Assembly (NCBI GenBank): GCA_025617745.1
Contig: CM046861.1
Span: 13,540,516-13,604,515, forward strand
Source of the DNA: Heliocidaris erythrogramma
Lineage: Eukaryota > Echinodermata > Echinoidea > Camarodonta > Echinometridae
Direction of reading: 5' to 3'
Length of the DNA: 64,000 nt
Shown here: piece after piece, positions 56,146 to 64,000 of the stretch
Layout of the letters: each line of letters begins with the position of its first letter
Position numbering within the stretch: position 1 is the stretch's first letter
Notes under the pieces: generated by a model
Seen by the model: the letters and a program-made list of their open reading frames with translations, nothing else
What the model was told of the DNA's origin: nothing
Databases searched by the model: none
Made by a program: the position numbers and the translations under genes

Positions 56146-56731
56146 TTATGGTTAGGATTATTTCTAAAATATTGGAATATGATTTCTATTGTTCAATGAA
56201 ACACTCAAATATGAAAGAATTAAATTAGCAAACAAAATGATAATATTGGATGGGAGACACCCCCACGGCTGTGTCAGAGCAAAAATAATGGGGCGATGAA
56301 ACAAATACACCCCCGGCTTAGCCAGGCGGGTAAAAGGGGGGCCATCTACAGTAGGTGCTACGAGGTCCCGCTCCCTGCGCCCACCCCCTGGGGAGCACGC
56401 AGCACCGTAACCTCCGCCAGCACCGAACACTGCTGACGATAAACTTCGCTAGGCAACCTTTTACCGGGAATTCTTTTCAGTCTTTGGCTGCCAGCACAAA
56501 GGGCGTGGGCTACTACGCGACCTTTTGTTATTGGCCTATAACGTCATAATGACGTCATTATGGAAGTCACGAGTGGTACCAAATTAAAGGGCACAGAAAT
56601 CTCTATCAAAAGACAACAAAAATTTCATCAGAAAATGACCTACACGACCTTTTACCGGGCAACCGAAGTTTAAGGACAGAAAGAGAAGAAGAAAGAAAGC
56701 CCAAGACAAAGAATAACTTGAATATATCATG
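56146..56731. other. Intronic spacer before the tRNA palindrome
   Basis: Contains CCCTGGGGAGCACGC, similar to a phrase at 7270, and otherwise nothing recognisable. Confidence 0.4.
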
Positions 56732-56753
56732 AAGAAATGTGAGAAAATTACAA

Positions 56754-56825
56754 TGCCCCGACCGGGATTCAAACCCGGGACCCTGGATTACATGACCAGT
56801 GCTCTACCAACTGAGCTATCCGGGC
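56754..56825 (-). tRNA. tRNA-Lys-like sequence, left arm (probably not functional)
   Basis: 72 nt. The acceptor GCCCGGA/TCGGGGC pairs 6 of 7. D arm TAGCTCAGTTGGTAGAGCA is canonical and T arm CCGGGTTTGAATCCCGG is perfect. The anticodon arm CTGGTCATGTAATCCAG has A at position 33 and a mismatched fifth pair; the nominal anticodon TGT would be Thr, but the body is closest to tRNA-Lys. It is therefore better read as a tRNA-derived sequence. Confidence 0.6.
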
Positions 56826-57689
56826 TCCCGTCGAAGCAAAGTAACATAGGGACTTTTAGTGAAGCAGTGAACTAGTACTTCGTCCCAGTCGACTAATTCG
56901 CGCATGTCAACGTCGTCGACTGCCCATGTTGACTACAGTTCTGATCATTTTAGATTTCACTCGACGTGTACGTTCCGTCGACGTCAACCGGAAGTACACA
57001 CTCAACGGATGAGCATAATAGTTGAGCTGTTCTGATGACGTCATATACATGAACCTCGTCGAAGATTTCGGAGCACCGCAAAAACGAAGTGAACACGTTC
57101 TCGATTTTGCAAGTCAGGGAGGAGGACAGGGAGAGGCGCATGCGCAATGGCGTAGAATGAGGTCCTTGCGTACCAGTCGACTTAGCCTCTTGTCGAGGCC
57201 CTGGCGCTGTTGAAATCCTTGGCGATATGGACAAAAACCGAGGCGCTTGCGCCGAGGGCCTCTTGACACCCGACCTGAATTATATATTCATGAGGCACGA
57301 TTTCCTACTGAATTATGCATGAGAACGTGAATAGTTAGATAACCGCGGCGATCGCCCAGCAAATTGGCCAATGAAATCTCAAGGATTTCTTACTTCAGTT
57401 CTGGACTAGTCTATTATATTTTGGGGGAATTACGTAAATCTCTTGCTCAAAATACATTCACAGACAAGCACATTATGAAGAATTCGATCTCTAGCTTACA
57501 AACCATGGTAATTTGAAATAAGACAAATGTACATATTTCTCAAGAGATCATCATATATTTACAAATAATGAAGAATGGGCAATAAAAGTCACCGTTCAAC
57601 AATAGATGCATCTCCATCAATTCTGATGTAACCAAGGAGTTACCAGCAACTTCACTGCCTGGCAAGGCCCCGGGGGATCCGCCTGGCCC

Positions 57690-57960
57690 AGCTCGCGAAG
57701 CTAAGCAGCGCAGCATGCAGTCTCACTGTCCCTGGCCCACGGAGGTAATCAGCACAGCCACAGAGCGATAGCGCGTGAAAAATAACACTTTTTCCATAGC
57801 CAGTAGGCAGATTCACAAAAACATCTTGTCCTTTAAGTGCAGATTTGATTGCATCAACTTGCAAATCTTTGAATCTGTCAAACTTCAACATTCTAGCGGC
57901 ATATTCTAAGCTCTTACAAATATCGTCATCACTCGTCGTGGAAGAAACGTTGAACGCCAT
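57690..57960 (-). pseudogene. RecQ-type DNA helicase N-terminal fragment
   Basis: From an ATG at 57960 the minus strand reads MAFNVSSTTSDDDICKSL, then RFKDLQVDAIKSALKGQDVF and VNLPTGYGKSVIFHALSL. This is the RecQ Q-motif region (F-x-x-x-Q-x-x-A-I) followed by motif I/Walker A (LPTGYGKS). After about residue 67 the similarity stops and no motif Ia, DEAH or later motif is present, so it is only a first exon or a captured piece. RecQ helicases unwind DNA 3' to 5'. The fragment lies in the unique centre of the palindrome and runs opposite to the kringle-SRCR gene. Confidence 0.7.
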
Positions 57961-58256
57961 TTTAAGAAATAGCTTGCAGTCGAGTCATGAATATTTAACA
58001 TTACGTCATGGTAGCTCGCGCTTATTGGATGATTTTCACCGACCAAAATTTGGTCGGAATATTCGTCAAAACAATGAAATACAAAAGAAATTCAGATCAG
58101 GTCTCAAGAGGCCCTCGGCGCAAGCGCCTCGGTGTTTCTGGCTCGCTTCGCTCGCCAGAAATTTTGCCTCCATATCGCCAAGGATTTCAACAGCGCCAGG
58201 GCCTCGACAAGAGGCTACAGTCGACTAAGTGGACGTGCAATTCGAAAAGTCCCTAG

Positions 58257-58384
58257 GACTCTCACATATAGCCCCTCTCTTTCCATCGAGCGTAGGGGGT
58301 ACATCCATACCAATTCCATGCGTACGCTATATGGAAAGAGAGGGGCTACGCTCGATGGAAAGAGAGGGGCTATAATGTGAGATT
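58257..58384. repeat. Hairpin insertion in the right arm of the palindrome
   Basis: TAGCCCCTCTCTTTCCATCG (58269) is inverted by CGATGGAAAGAGAGGGGCTA (58353), with an additional inverse half copy between. CTCACAT and ATGTGAG flank it. It interrupts the AGTCCCTA...TTACTT arm. Confidence 0.82.
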
Positions 58385-58404
58385 GTTACTTTGCTTCGAC
58401 GGGA

Positions 58405-58476
58405 GCCCGGATAGCTCAGATGGTAGAGCACTGGTCATGTAATCCAGGGTCCCGGCTTCGAATCCCGGTCGGGGCA
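58405..58476 (+). tRNA. tRNA-Lys-like sequence, right arm (probably not functional)
   Basis: Inverse partner of 56754-56825, differing at three or four bases (CAGATGG in the D loop, GCTTCGAA in the T arm). It shares the altered anticodon loop CATGTAA, so that change predates the pairing of the two arms. Confidence 0.6.
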
Positions 58477-58499
58477 TTGTAATTTTCTCACATTTCTTT

Positions 58500-59620
58500 A
58501 TGTTCAATTTACTTCAATCCTATCAATTATGATATTTAATTACAAAGAATAACATAAGCAAAGAAGGGAAGGAAGAAGAAAATAAAGAGAGACGAAAGGA
58601 AGGATAGAAGTAAAGAAGAAGTGGAAAATAAAGGAAAGATAAAGATAAAATGATACTAAAACAAAGAATAACATGATACAAGTTAGGGAAAACAAATGCA
58701 GAAAGATAAAGCAATTTTAAGTTTAGGACAGAAGAAAAGATAAAAGGATGAAAATATGAACAAACATGAGGAAGAGATGTCCTGGGGGTAGTTGACCTAA
58801 GGGGGTAGTTGTCCGGATACGATATGTACATGTATACCCTGCACTTTTTTCAAGGGGGGGGGGGGGGGTTCATAAACGACGGTTCTAGTAGTAGAATTTA
58901 TATTTTAAATGCTATGGGGGGGGGGGGGGGGGGGGATGTGTGATATATTCCCCAAATAATTCAGGAGGGGCGGGGGGGGGGGAGGGGTGGGGTGGCCTGT
59001 AGGATTGGCCTATAGGATTATCCATATTGGTCATTGCTTTTGTCATGATTTTTGTTAAGATTATCATTAGGAAGACCGAAATAAAGATTTCAAAGAAAAT
59101 AATGAAATTAAGCAAATTATAGTAATTACCATGAAACCACATGCACTCAAATGCTCTGAAAGATGATTTTAACTCAGGGAACTTTGAAAGTCCCAACCGT
59201 GGGAGGGCATACTTTATTCTCACGTCCATGGCCATAAACAGGGGCACACTGTAAGAATGGTAGATGCCAATAAATTGTACGTTACTAAAATCACGTATTA
59301 TGAACATATTGCTACAAGGAACTGATATCCCAACCCAAAATAAAAACAAAAACAAATTTCTCGCGGCAATTTCTAAGCCCGTATCCGGACAACTACCCCT
59401 ACAACAATCCCACTTGAGAATTGGAACTTGAGATAAAGGCTAAGGATTAGGGTCTCCACAAGAGTTGAGAAGCGGGAGAATCTGGATCTGTGTATGTGTG
59501 GGTGTGTGGAGGGGGTCCTCTCCTCCCATGTAGATGTATGGATTAGACATCGTTTTTTAATTATTAAGGCATTGGCAAAGCGGTGTGGGAAGCATTGATA
59601 AATATAGTCCACTTTATGAC
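58500..59620. other. Purine-rich and G-run intronic region
   Basis: A GAAGAAAG-rich block lies at 58550-58770, and G-runs at 58855-58868 and 58916-58935. GGGGTAGTTGTCCGGATAC (58801) and GTATCCGGACAACTACCCC (59381) are a perfect inverted pair of 19 bp about 560 bp apart, so 58801-59399 may be another TIR element. No gene seen. Confidence 0.55.
58801..59399. mobile_element. Candidate 0.6-kb TIR element
   Basis: Perfect 19-bp inverted ends, GGGGTAGTTGTCCGGATAC at 58801 and its inverse ending at 59399. The left copy is preceded by a partial direct repeat GGGGGTAGTTG at 58784. No ORF recognised; target duplication unresolved. Confidence 0.6.
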
Positions 59621-59623
59621 GAC

Positions 59624-59651
59624 CCTCTTCTCCGATTATGAATAGCGACCG
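59624..59651. repeat. Solitary inverse unit of the 26-bp minisatellite
   Basis: GACCCTCTTCTCCGATTATG and the following AATAGCGACC are the exact inverse of the units at 54.5-56.1 kb. Confidence 0.92.
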
Positions 59652-59760
59652 ATGAGATGGCGCCGATTTTATGGGAGATGGTTCCGATTTCATTCGAGGT
59701 GGCGACGATTCTTTGAGAAATGGCGCCAATAGTATTTTCTATGAATCAGAGACAATTGTG

Positions 59761-60118
59761 GAGGTGTTGTGGACCAGTGGATAAGTCCCCGGACTGTGAA
59801 CCACGAGGTCCGGGGTTCGAATCCCACCGCAGCACTAGCGTCCTTTGGCAAGACGTTAATCTACATTTGCCACTCTCCACCCAGGTGTTAAATGGGTACC
59901 CGGTAGGATGCGAAAGTTAATGTCGTTTGCTTAGCAATGAGAGCGTCACTGTACTGCCCATTTCTGGAATACTCCCCAGGGAGCAGAGAATGTGCATACA
60001 TTGTGTGCGGGCATGCCAGAATCCGATGACTGGGGTAATAATAACTCCTTTGTAGGCGCCTTGAGCATCCTCTTGGATGAATACGTGCGCAATAATAAAT
60101 GTCGCTATTATTATTATA
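59761..60118 (+). mobile_element. Intact tRNA-headed SINE
   Basis: Head GAGGTGTTGTGGACCAGTGG ... GGGGTTCGAATCCCACC (59761-59835), then a body with CACTCTCCACCCAGGTGTTA and GGTACCCGGTAGGATG, then a tail GTAGGCGCCTTGAGCATCC ending in (ATT)n. It gives the uninterrupted reference for the copy at 54689-55730. The open frame running through the head is not a gene. Confidence 0.85.
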
Positions 60119-60591
60119 TACTGAACCCAGTTACGGACGCTGAACCCAGTTACCGACGCTGGGTTCAGTTATGAATTTTAGAAGCTGTAATCAATCAAAC
60201 AGAATTTGGCATCCCCGTGACGTTTCTTGTAACATTTGCTTTTTATAGAAAAATCTCATAAATTTTAATGTAGGAATAGATTTGTTTTATTAGGTTTTGT
60301 GTGAAACATATGAGCAATGATTATATCTAAGGTGCATGTATGATTGAATATTTTCATCAGAGAAAATGGAAATTAATGATTGTTGGGGTACAGGGCAAAT
60401 CGGAGAGGAGCCCGCAAGATACGTCACGGGGTTGCCAATTTGTGTTTGATAATTTCAGGTAATTTTTGCAGGGACCATTTCCATATATTAATTTTCTTAG
60501 AAACAATTAAACAAAGGATTTAATTTTTAGGAAGGGGAAACAATATTGTTCAACTTATCATTTCATCTTATTTGTCTTTGGACATCCTCAG
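60119..60591. other. Intron upstream of the SRCR exon
   Basis: Starts with a small repeat of CTGAACCCAGTTACSGACGC and its inverse at 60120-60170. Otherwise AT-rich, ending in a pyrimidine-rich tract. Confidence 0.5.
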
Positions 60592-60912
60592 CATCAATTC
60601 GTCTTGTCGGTGGCTCATCAAGTAACGAAGGTCGAGTCGAAGTCTTTTACAACGGACAATGGGGAACCGTGTGCGATGATCTCTGGGATGATACCGATGC
60701 TGGGGTCGTTTGTCAAGCTCTTGGTCTCGGTGATTCTGGGACTGCTGTCGGTAGTGCTACCTTTGGACAAGGCTCTGGAGAGATCATCCTTGACAATGTC
60801 GAGTGTGTAGGATACGAAACAGATCTCTTTTCCTGTCCCAACAATGGACCACTCAACCACAACTGCGCACACTCTGAAGACGCAGGAGTAGAATGCAGCA
60901 GCACACAATCAA
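60592..60912 (+). CDS. SRCR (scavenger receptor cysteine-rich) domain exon
   Basis: Acceptor TTTGTCTTTGGACATCCTCAG, split as pyrimidine tract plus CAG; donor TCAA|GTAAGT; 321 bp, phase 1 at both ends. It encodes one full SRCR domain: [45 protein letters not shown], then [34 protein letters not shown] and AGVEC. Six cysteines in the group B-like SRCR order are visible, with the G-x-W-G-T-V-C-D-D signature. SRCR domains bind proteins or microbial surfaces outside the cell. Kringle plus SRCR on one strand in matching phase recalls neurotrypsin-like proteins, but no protease domain is in the window. Confidence 0.95.
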
Positions 60913-61080
60913 GTAAGTTAAGTCTTTAAATATCCGTATACAGTTCTGTTTATTTCATTTTATACATGTACTCAATGCATCAAAAGAAACAGCCTGCCCC
61001 AGCATTACGCTAAAAGATGCTTTCTATCTACATATTTTTCAACAGTATGTTGCGAATTTGAAAATTCAATAGAAATGCCA

Positions 61081-63960
61081 GTTCAGTTCAGTTCAATTTA
61101 TTCTTTTTTCTCAATCATAAAAATCAACAATGGGAAAATCATTCAAAGTCAGTATAAAATATATATACATATACGATTACAGAGAAAAAAGGAAACTACA
61201 AAAAAGTTTTGTAAAAAACTTTTAAGGTGTAGCTCCCTATATAAACATGACAAAACATAACAAAGAGAATATATCATACAAAGAAAGCAAAACAAACGGG
61301 AAAGCAGACAAAAACATCAGCAAACATACGGGGGGGGGGGGGGGGTAATGGTAAATGTACATCATCATTAGATTAGGGGTTATCCTGAGTACGATCCAAT
61401 ATATAATTTCTTCATACATACATACATACATAACAGGTATTTATATAGCGCTTTTCCAAAATTTGATCAAAGCACTTTACAAAAACAAAGAAACAAACAA
61501 AACAAAGAAGTAAATTAAATGCAAAGTATAATATTGAATACAAGTACTACTCTCCATATTACCGTGAACAATTAATTACTGGGGAAACAAATGAGTCTTA
61601 AGCATGGCCTTAAATTTAGTCTTACTATCAACTGCCCTGAGTGACGAAGGTAATTTATGCCATAGCACCGGTGCTGCATTTACAAAAGCTTTATCCCCAT
61701 AAGTGGTGTGTGTTCTGTTACATGAAAGAAGATTTGGGTCAGCATGTGAACGGAGAATCTATTATTCTCAGAGTGAGTTACATTGTGAATTAAGTTTGAT
61801 AAATATACTGGAGCATCTCCTATACGGGCATTGTAACAAAAAATCACAACTTTAAAAATAATGCGTTCTTCAACTTTGCTTTAAATGAATTAATATTCAA
61901 GGTTTTAGACGAAAAAATAACGGACGCGAATGAGCTCTAAATGAGGAATTTGTGCAAATTCTTAATAATTTCTTTTGTAATTTATGTAAGTGTTCCAATT
62001 TGGTTATACCTACATTCGCCCAAATAATATTACAATATTGCAGATATGGCAAGGTGAGGCAATTATACAACATAAATAACTCCTTTTCTGGTAAAATCAA
62101 ACGAAGTTTACACAGAATTCCGACAGTTTTGGAAACCTTATTTACAACGGTAGAACGATGTTTGGTAAAAGATAACGTATCATCTAAAATTACTGTCTTA
62201 GAGAAATGTAAAGATGTATTATTAATATGTATATTCACAACAGAAACATCACGTTTTATATGTTCTTTACTAAAGTACATGACATTTGTTTTTCCACAGT
62301 TTATTACCAATTCATTTGCATTAAACCAATTAAAGACCTTAACCAATCCTTCATTTGTCCCTTTTAAAAGGAGATCAAAATCAAAATCAGAAGCAATTAA
62401 ATTTGTGTCATCCGCAAAGAGGACAAAATGAAAAAATGATGAAACATTACATAAGTCATTGATATAAATCAGAAACAGGAGAGCCCCCAGTGTGGAGCCC
62501 TGTGGGACTCCACACCGGACGCTCTCATGATGAGAAACAGAATTATCATACACAGTATAATGAAAACGATCCGATAAATAATCATAAAACCATTTAAGAG
62601 CAATGCCACGTATACCAAAAAAAAATAGACAACTTAGCAAATAATATCCTGTGTTTCTGCAGGAGGTTACAAAAATATTGTTTTTTAGCCCTTTTTAAAA
62701 TTGTGTTTAATTTATTACGATATCTTTTAAACTTAGTTTCTGTGGACTCATTTCTTTTTTCACAGAATCTTTTATACAACTTATCTTTTTTATTGATACA
62801 TTTCAATAAAGAGTTTGTTATCCAAGGTTTACGGATTATTCGTTTATTTTTTATTTTTTTTTGAGATACAGTTATTTTCATAAACATTCTTAAAAGTACT
62901 TAGGAATTTATCATAAGCACTATCAATATCATCAGAAGCTAAAACTTCATCCCAGGCAATTAAGGATAAATCATTTTTTAAAGAATTAATTGAGGAGGAA
63001 TCAGGGTGATGGATTAAAGGACAAAAGGGTATTTGGGGGGTTGATTGTTCGGGAGACATGTTTGTTATTTGAAATACTGGTAAATGGTCAGTAATATCAC
63101 TGTAGAATATACCAGTCTGAATTTGAGTACAATTTATATTAGAATATTATCAATAAGAGTTGCCGAATTGGTGGTTATTCGTGTGGGTTTATCTATTAAG
63201 GGACGAAATGAATTATTATATACAATATTTATCTGATTTAACGTGTTACAATGGAGAAAATTTATGTTAAAATCCCCCATAATATAAACATTTTTATTTT
63301 CGCATGAAACCTTCTCCAAACATTCATTTATATTAGCATTGAAATCCTGAATGGACTTATTTGGGTGCCTATAAATAATACCAACAATTACATTCTTTTT
63401 ATTTGAAAACACAATTTCTACAAACAAAAATTCACAAAGATCATTTGACAGACATATATCTGTTCTAACCATGAAATTGAATGAATTATGAACAAGCAAG
63501 GCAACACCTCCACCTCTTCTAATACTGTCTTTATGACAAAAAAGAATATTCATCTATATTAAATAATAATGGTGTTTTATCATGTATCCATGTTTCACTA
63601 AAACCATAGACAGAGAATTAAGTTGAGTGATAAAATAATTAATGGCATCAAAATTTTTATACAAACTTCTAGAGTTAAAGTGGAGTAAACTAAACTTATC
63701 TTTACTACCTCTGGAAAGATTGGGATCTTTATTGAATTCCTCATGTAACCAATATCTAGTAGGATTTGCAAATGTATTATAAAAATTTTCATTTGGGTCT
63801 AAATCATCAATTTCATCACACTCATTGTCTTGAAAAGGTTCACTACAAGTAGAATGATTAACATGACAACCACTTCTAGATGCATTATATTGCACATCAG
63901 GAAAATCTTCATTTACATTACCAAGAAGGGAAAAATCGCAAGTTGACATAATCATTCACA
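61081..63960 (-). pseudogene. Third LINE, internally deleted, minus strand
   Basis: Minus-strand order: N-terminus with LHFNSRSLYKNFDAIN (63554-63955); endonuclease with RRGGGVALLVHNSF and YIMGDFNINFL (63134-63553); linker with RIIRKPWITNSLL (62594-62887); then a jump straight to GIRGIALKWFYDYLSDRF, RCGVPQGSTLGALLF and LFADDTN (61897-62640). The finger and first palm motifs of RT (NYRPIS, AFDTVDH-type) are missing, so the copy cannot encode a working RT. The 3' end at 61081 has a (TGAAC)n tail in element sense. It begins at or beyond 63960. Confidence 0.9.
61418..61835 (-). pseudogene. 3' terminal fragment of another LINE nested in the third one
   Basis: In minus sense one frame reads LWHKLPSSLRAVDSKTKFKA then MLKTHLF, the usual C-terminus of CR1-like ORF2. 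It is followed by a UTR and the tail AAAAGCGCTATATAAATACC plus (TATG)n at 61418-61432. The tail resembles that at 54689-54765. Confidence 0.75.
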
Positions 63961-63982
63961 GACTGCAAACAGATAAAATTAC

Positions 63983-64000
63983 ACACAAACACACACACAC
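63983..64000. repeat. (CA)n microsatellite at window edge
   Basis: ACACAAACACACACACAC at the right boundary; its length beyond the window is unknown. Confidence 0.85.

Larger units (their letters stand above)
56732..58499. mobile_element. 1.8-kb palindromic element with tRNA-Lys-like arms and captured RecQ fragment
   Basis: The outer arms (56732-56850 and 58383-58499) are inverted: GAAATGTGAGAAAATTACAA, tRNA-like, CCCGTCGAAGCAAAGTAA. The match continues inward (AGGGACTTTT against AAAAGTCCCT at 58247) after a 128-bp hairpin insertion in the right arm. Inner arms 57172-57272 and 58098-58232 match again (GAGGCCCTGGCGCTGTTGAA, GAGGCGCTTGCGCCGAGGGC). The unique centre (about 57300-58090) holds the helicase-like ORF. 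No transposase is seen. The mechanism is unknown. Confidence 0.75.

Noticed and set aside
57845-58380. Plus-strand frames opposite the helicase fragment
   Set aside because: Antisense shadow of the RecQ-like frame and the inner palindrome arm.
56754-58476. Functional tRNA genes in the palindrome arms
   Set aside because: The anticodon loop has A at position 33, the anticodon stem is mismatched, and the acceptor has a G-G pair; likely tRNA-derived only.
59720-59920. Open frame with GPVDKSPDCEPRGPGFESH
   Set aside because: It is the translation of the SINE tRNA head.
54689-60118. Two SINEs and minisatellite units in mirror order around the RecQ palindrome, suggesting one giant palindrome
   Set aside because: Spacing and flanks differ on the two sides, and only one inverse minisatellite unit exists on the right; independent insertions are simpler.

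Overview
The window is eukaryotic and metazoan. It shows phase-matched GT/AG exons, secreted multidomain exons (kringle, SRCR, discoidin), endonuclease-plus-RT LINEs, tRNA-headed SINEs, MITE-like elements and many microsatellites. The repeat style (TAGGCCTA-rich, AT-rich background, GCGCTTTATAAATG-type retroelement tails) and the kringle/SRCR architecture fit a marine deuterostome, most likely an echinoderm such as a sea urchin. This is inferred from style; no marker gene fixes the species.

Layout. 0-10 kb (minus strand): a possible ubiquitin-like first exon (148-309), half a discoidin/F5-8C domain exon (8075-8255) and a weak acidic first exon (9268-9445), with a palindromic tRNA(UCU) locus at 1.0-1.8 kb. 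10-16 kb: a 1.7-kb inverted-repeat element inside a duplicated segment, then a LINE with an uninterrupted 983-codon ORF (minus). 16.46-31.5 kb: eight tandem units of about 1.8-2.5 kb. On the minus strand the units end in a hairpin plus CTAG and carry 12-bp subterminal inverted repeats, the signature of Helitron-like rolling-circle elements. Every full unit also carries a tRNA-like segment followed by oligo-T, and CRE palindromes (TGACGTCA) recur.

32-34.5 kb: microsatellites, a minisatellite and a TTAA-flanked TIR element. 34.87-40.5 kb (plus): a small gene whose exons predict a signal peptide, a very short ectodomain, one membrane helix and a long proline-rich cytoplasmic tail. Its introns are full of TIR elements. 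41-45 kb: a decayed LINE (minus). 45-47 kb: low-complexity repeats.

48-61 kb (plus): a signal-peptide exon, two nearly identical kringle exons made by a recent tandem duplication, a Thr-rich linker exon and an SRCR exon. All junctions are phase 1, so they read as one secreted kringle-SRCR gene continuing off the right edge. Its introns hold a datable TIR insertion, a 26-bp minisatellite split by a SINE, and a 1.8-kb palindrome with tRNA-like arms enclosing a RecQ-helicase fragment. 61-64 kb: a third, internally deleted LINE (minus).

The most unusual signals are the Helitron-like tandem array, the repeated occurrence of tRNA-like sequences in the arms of palindromes, and a set of unrelated inverted-repeat elements each filled with degenerate copies of its own short motif.
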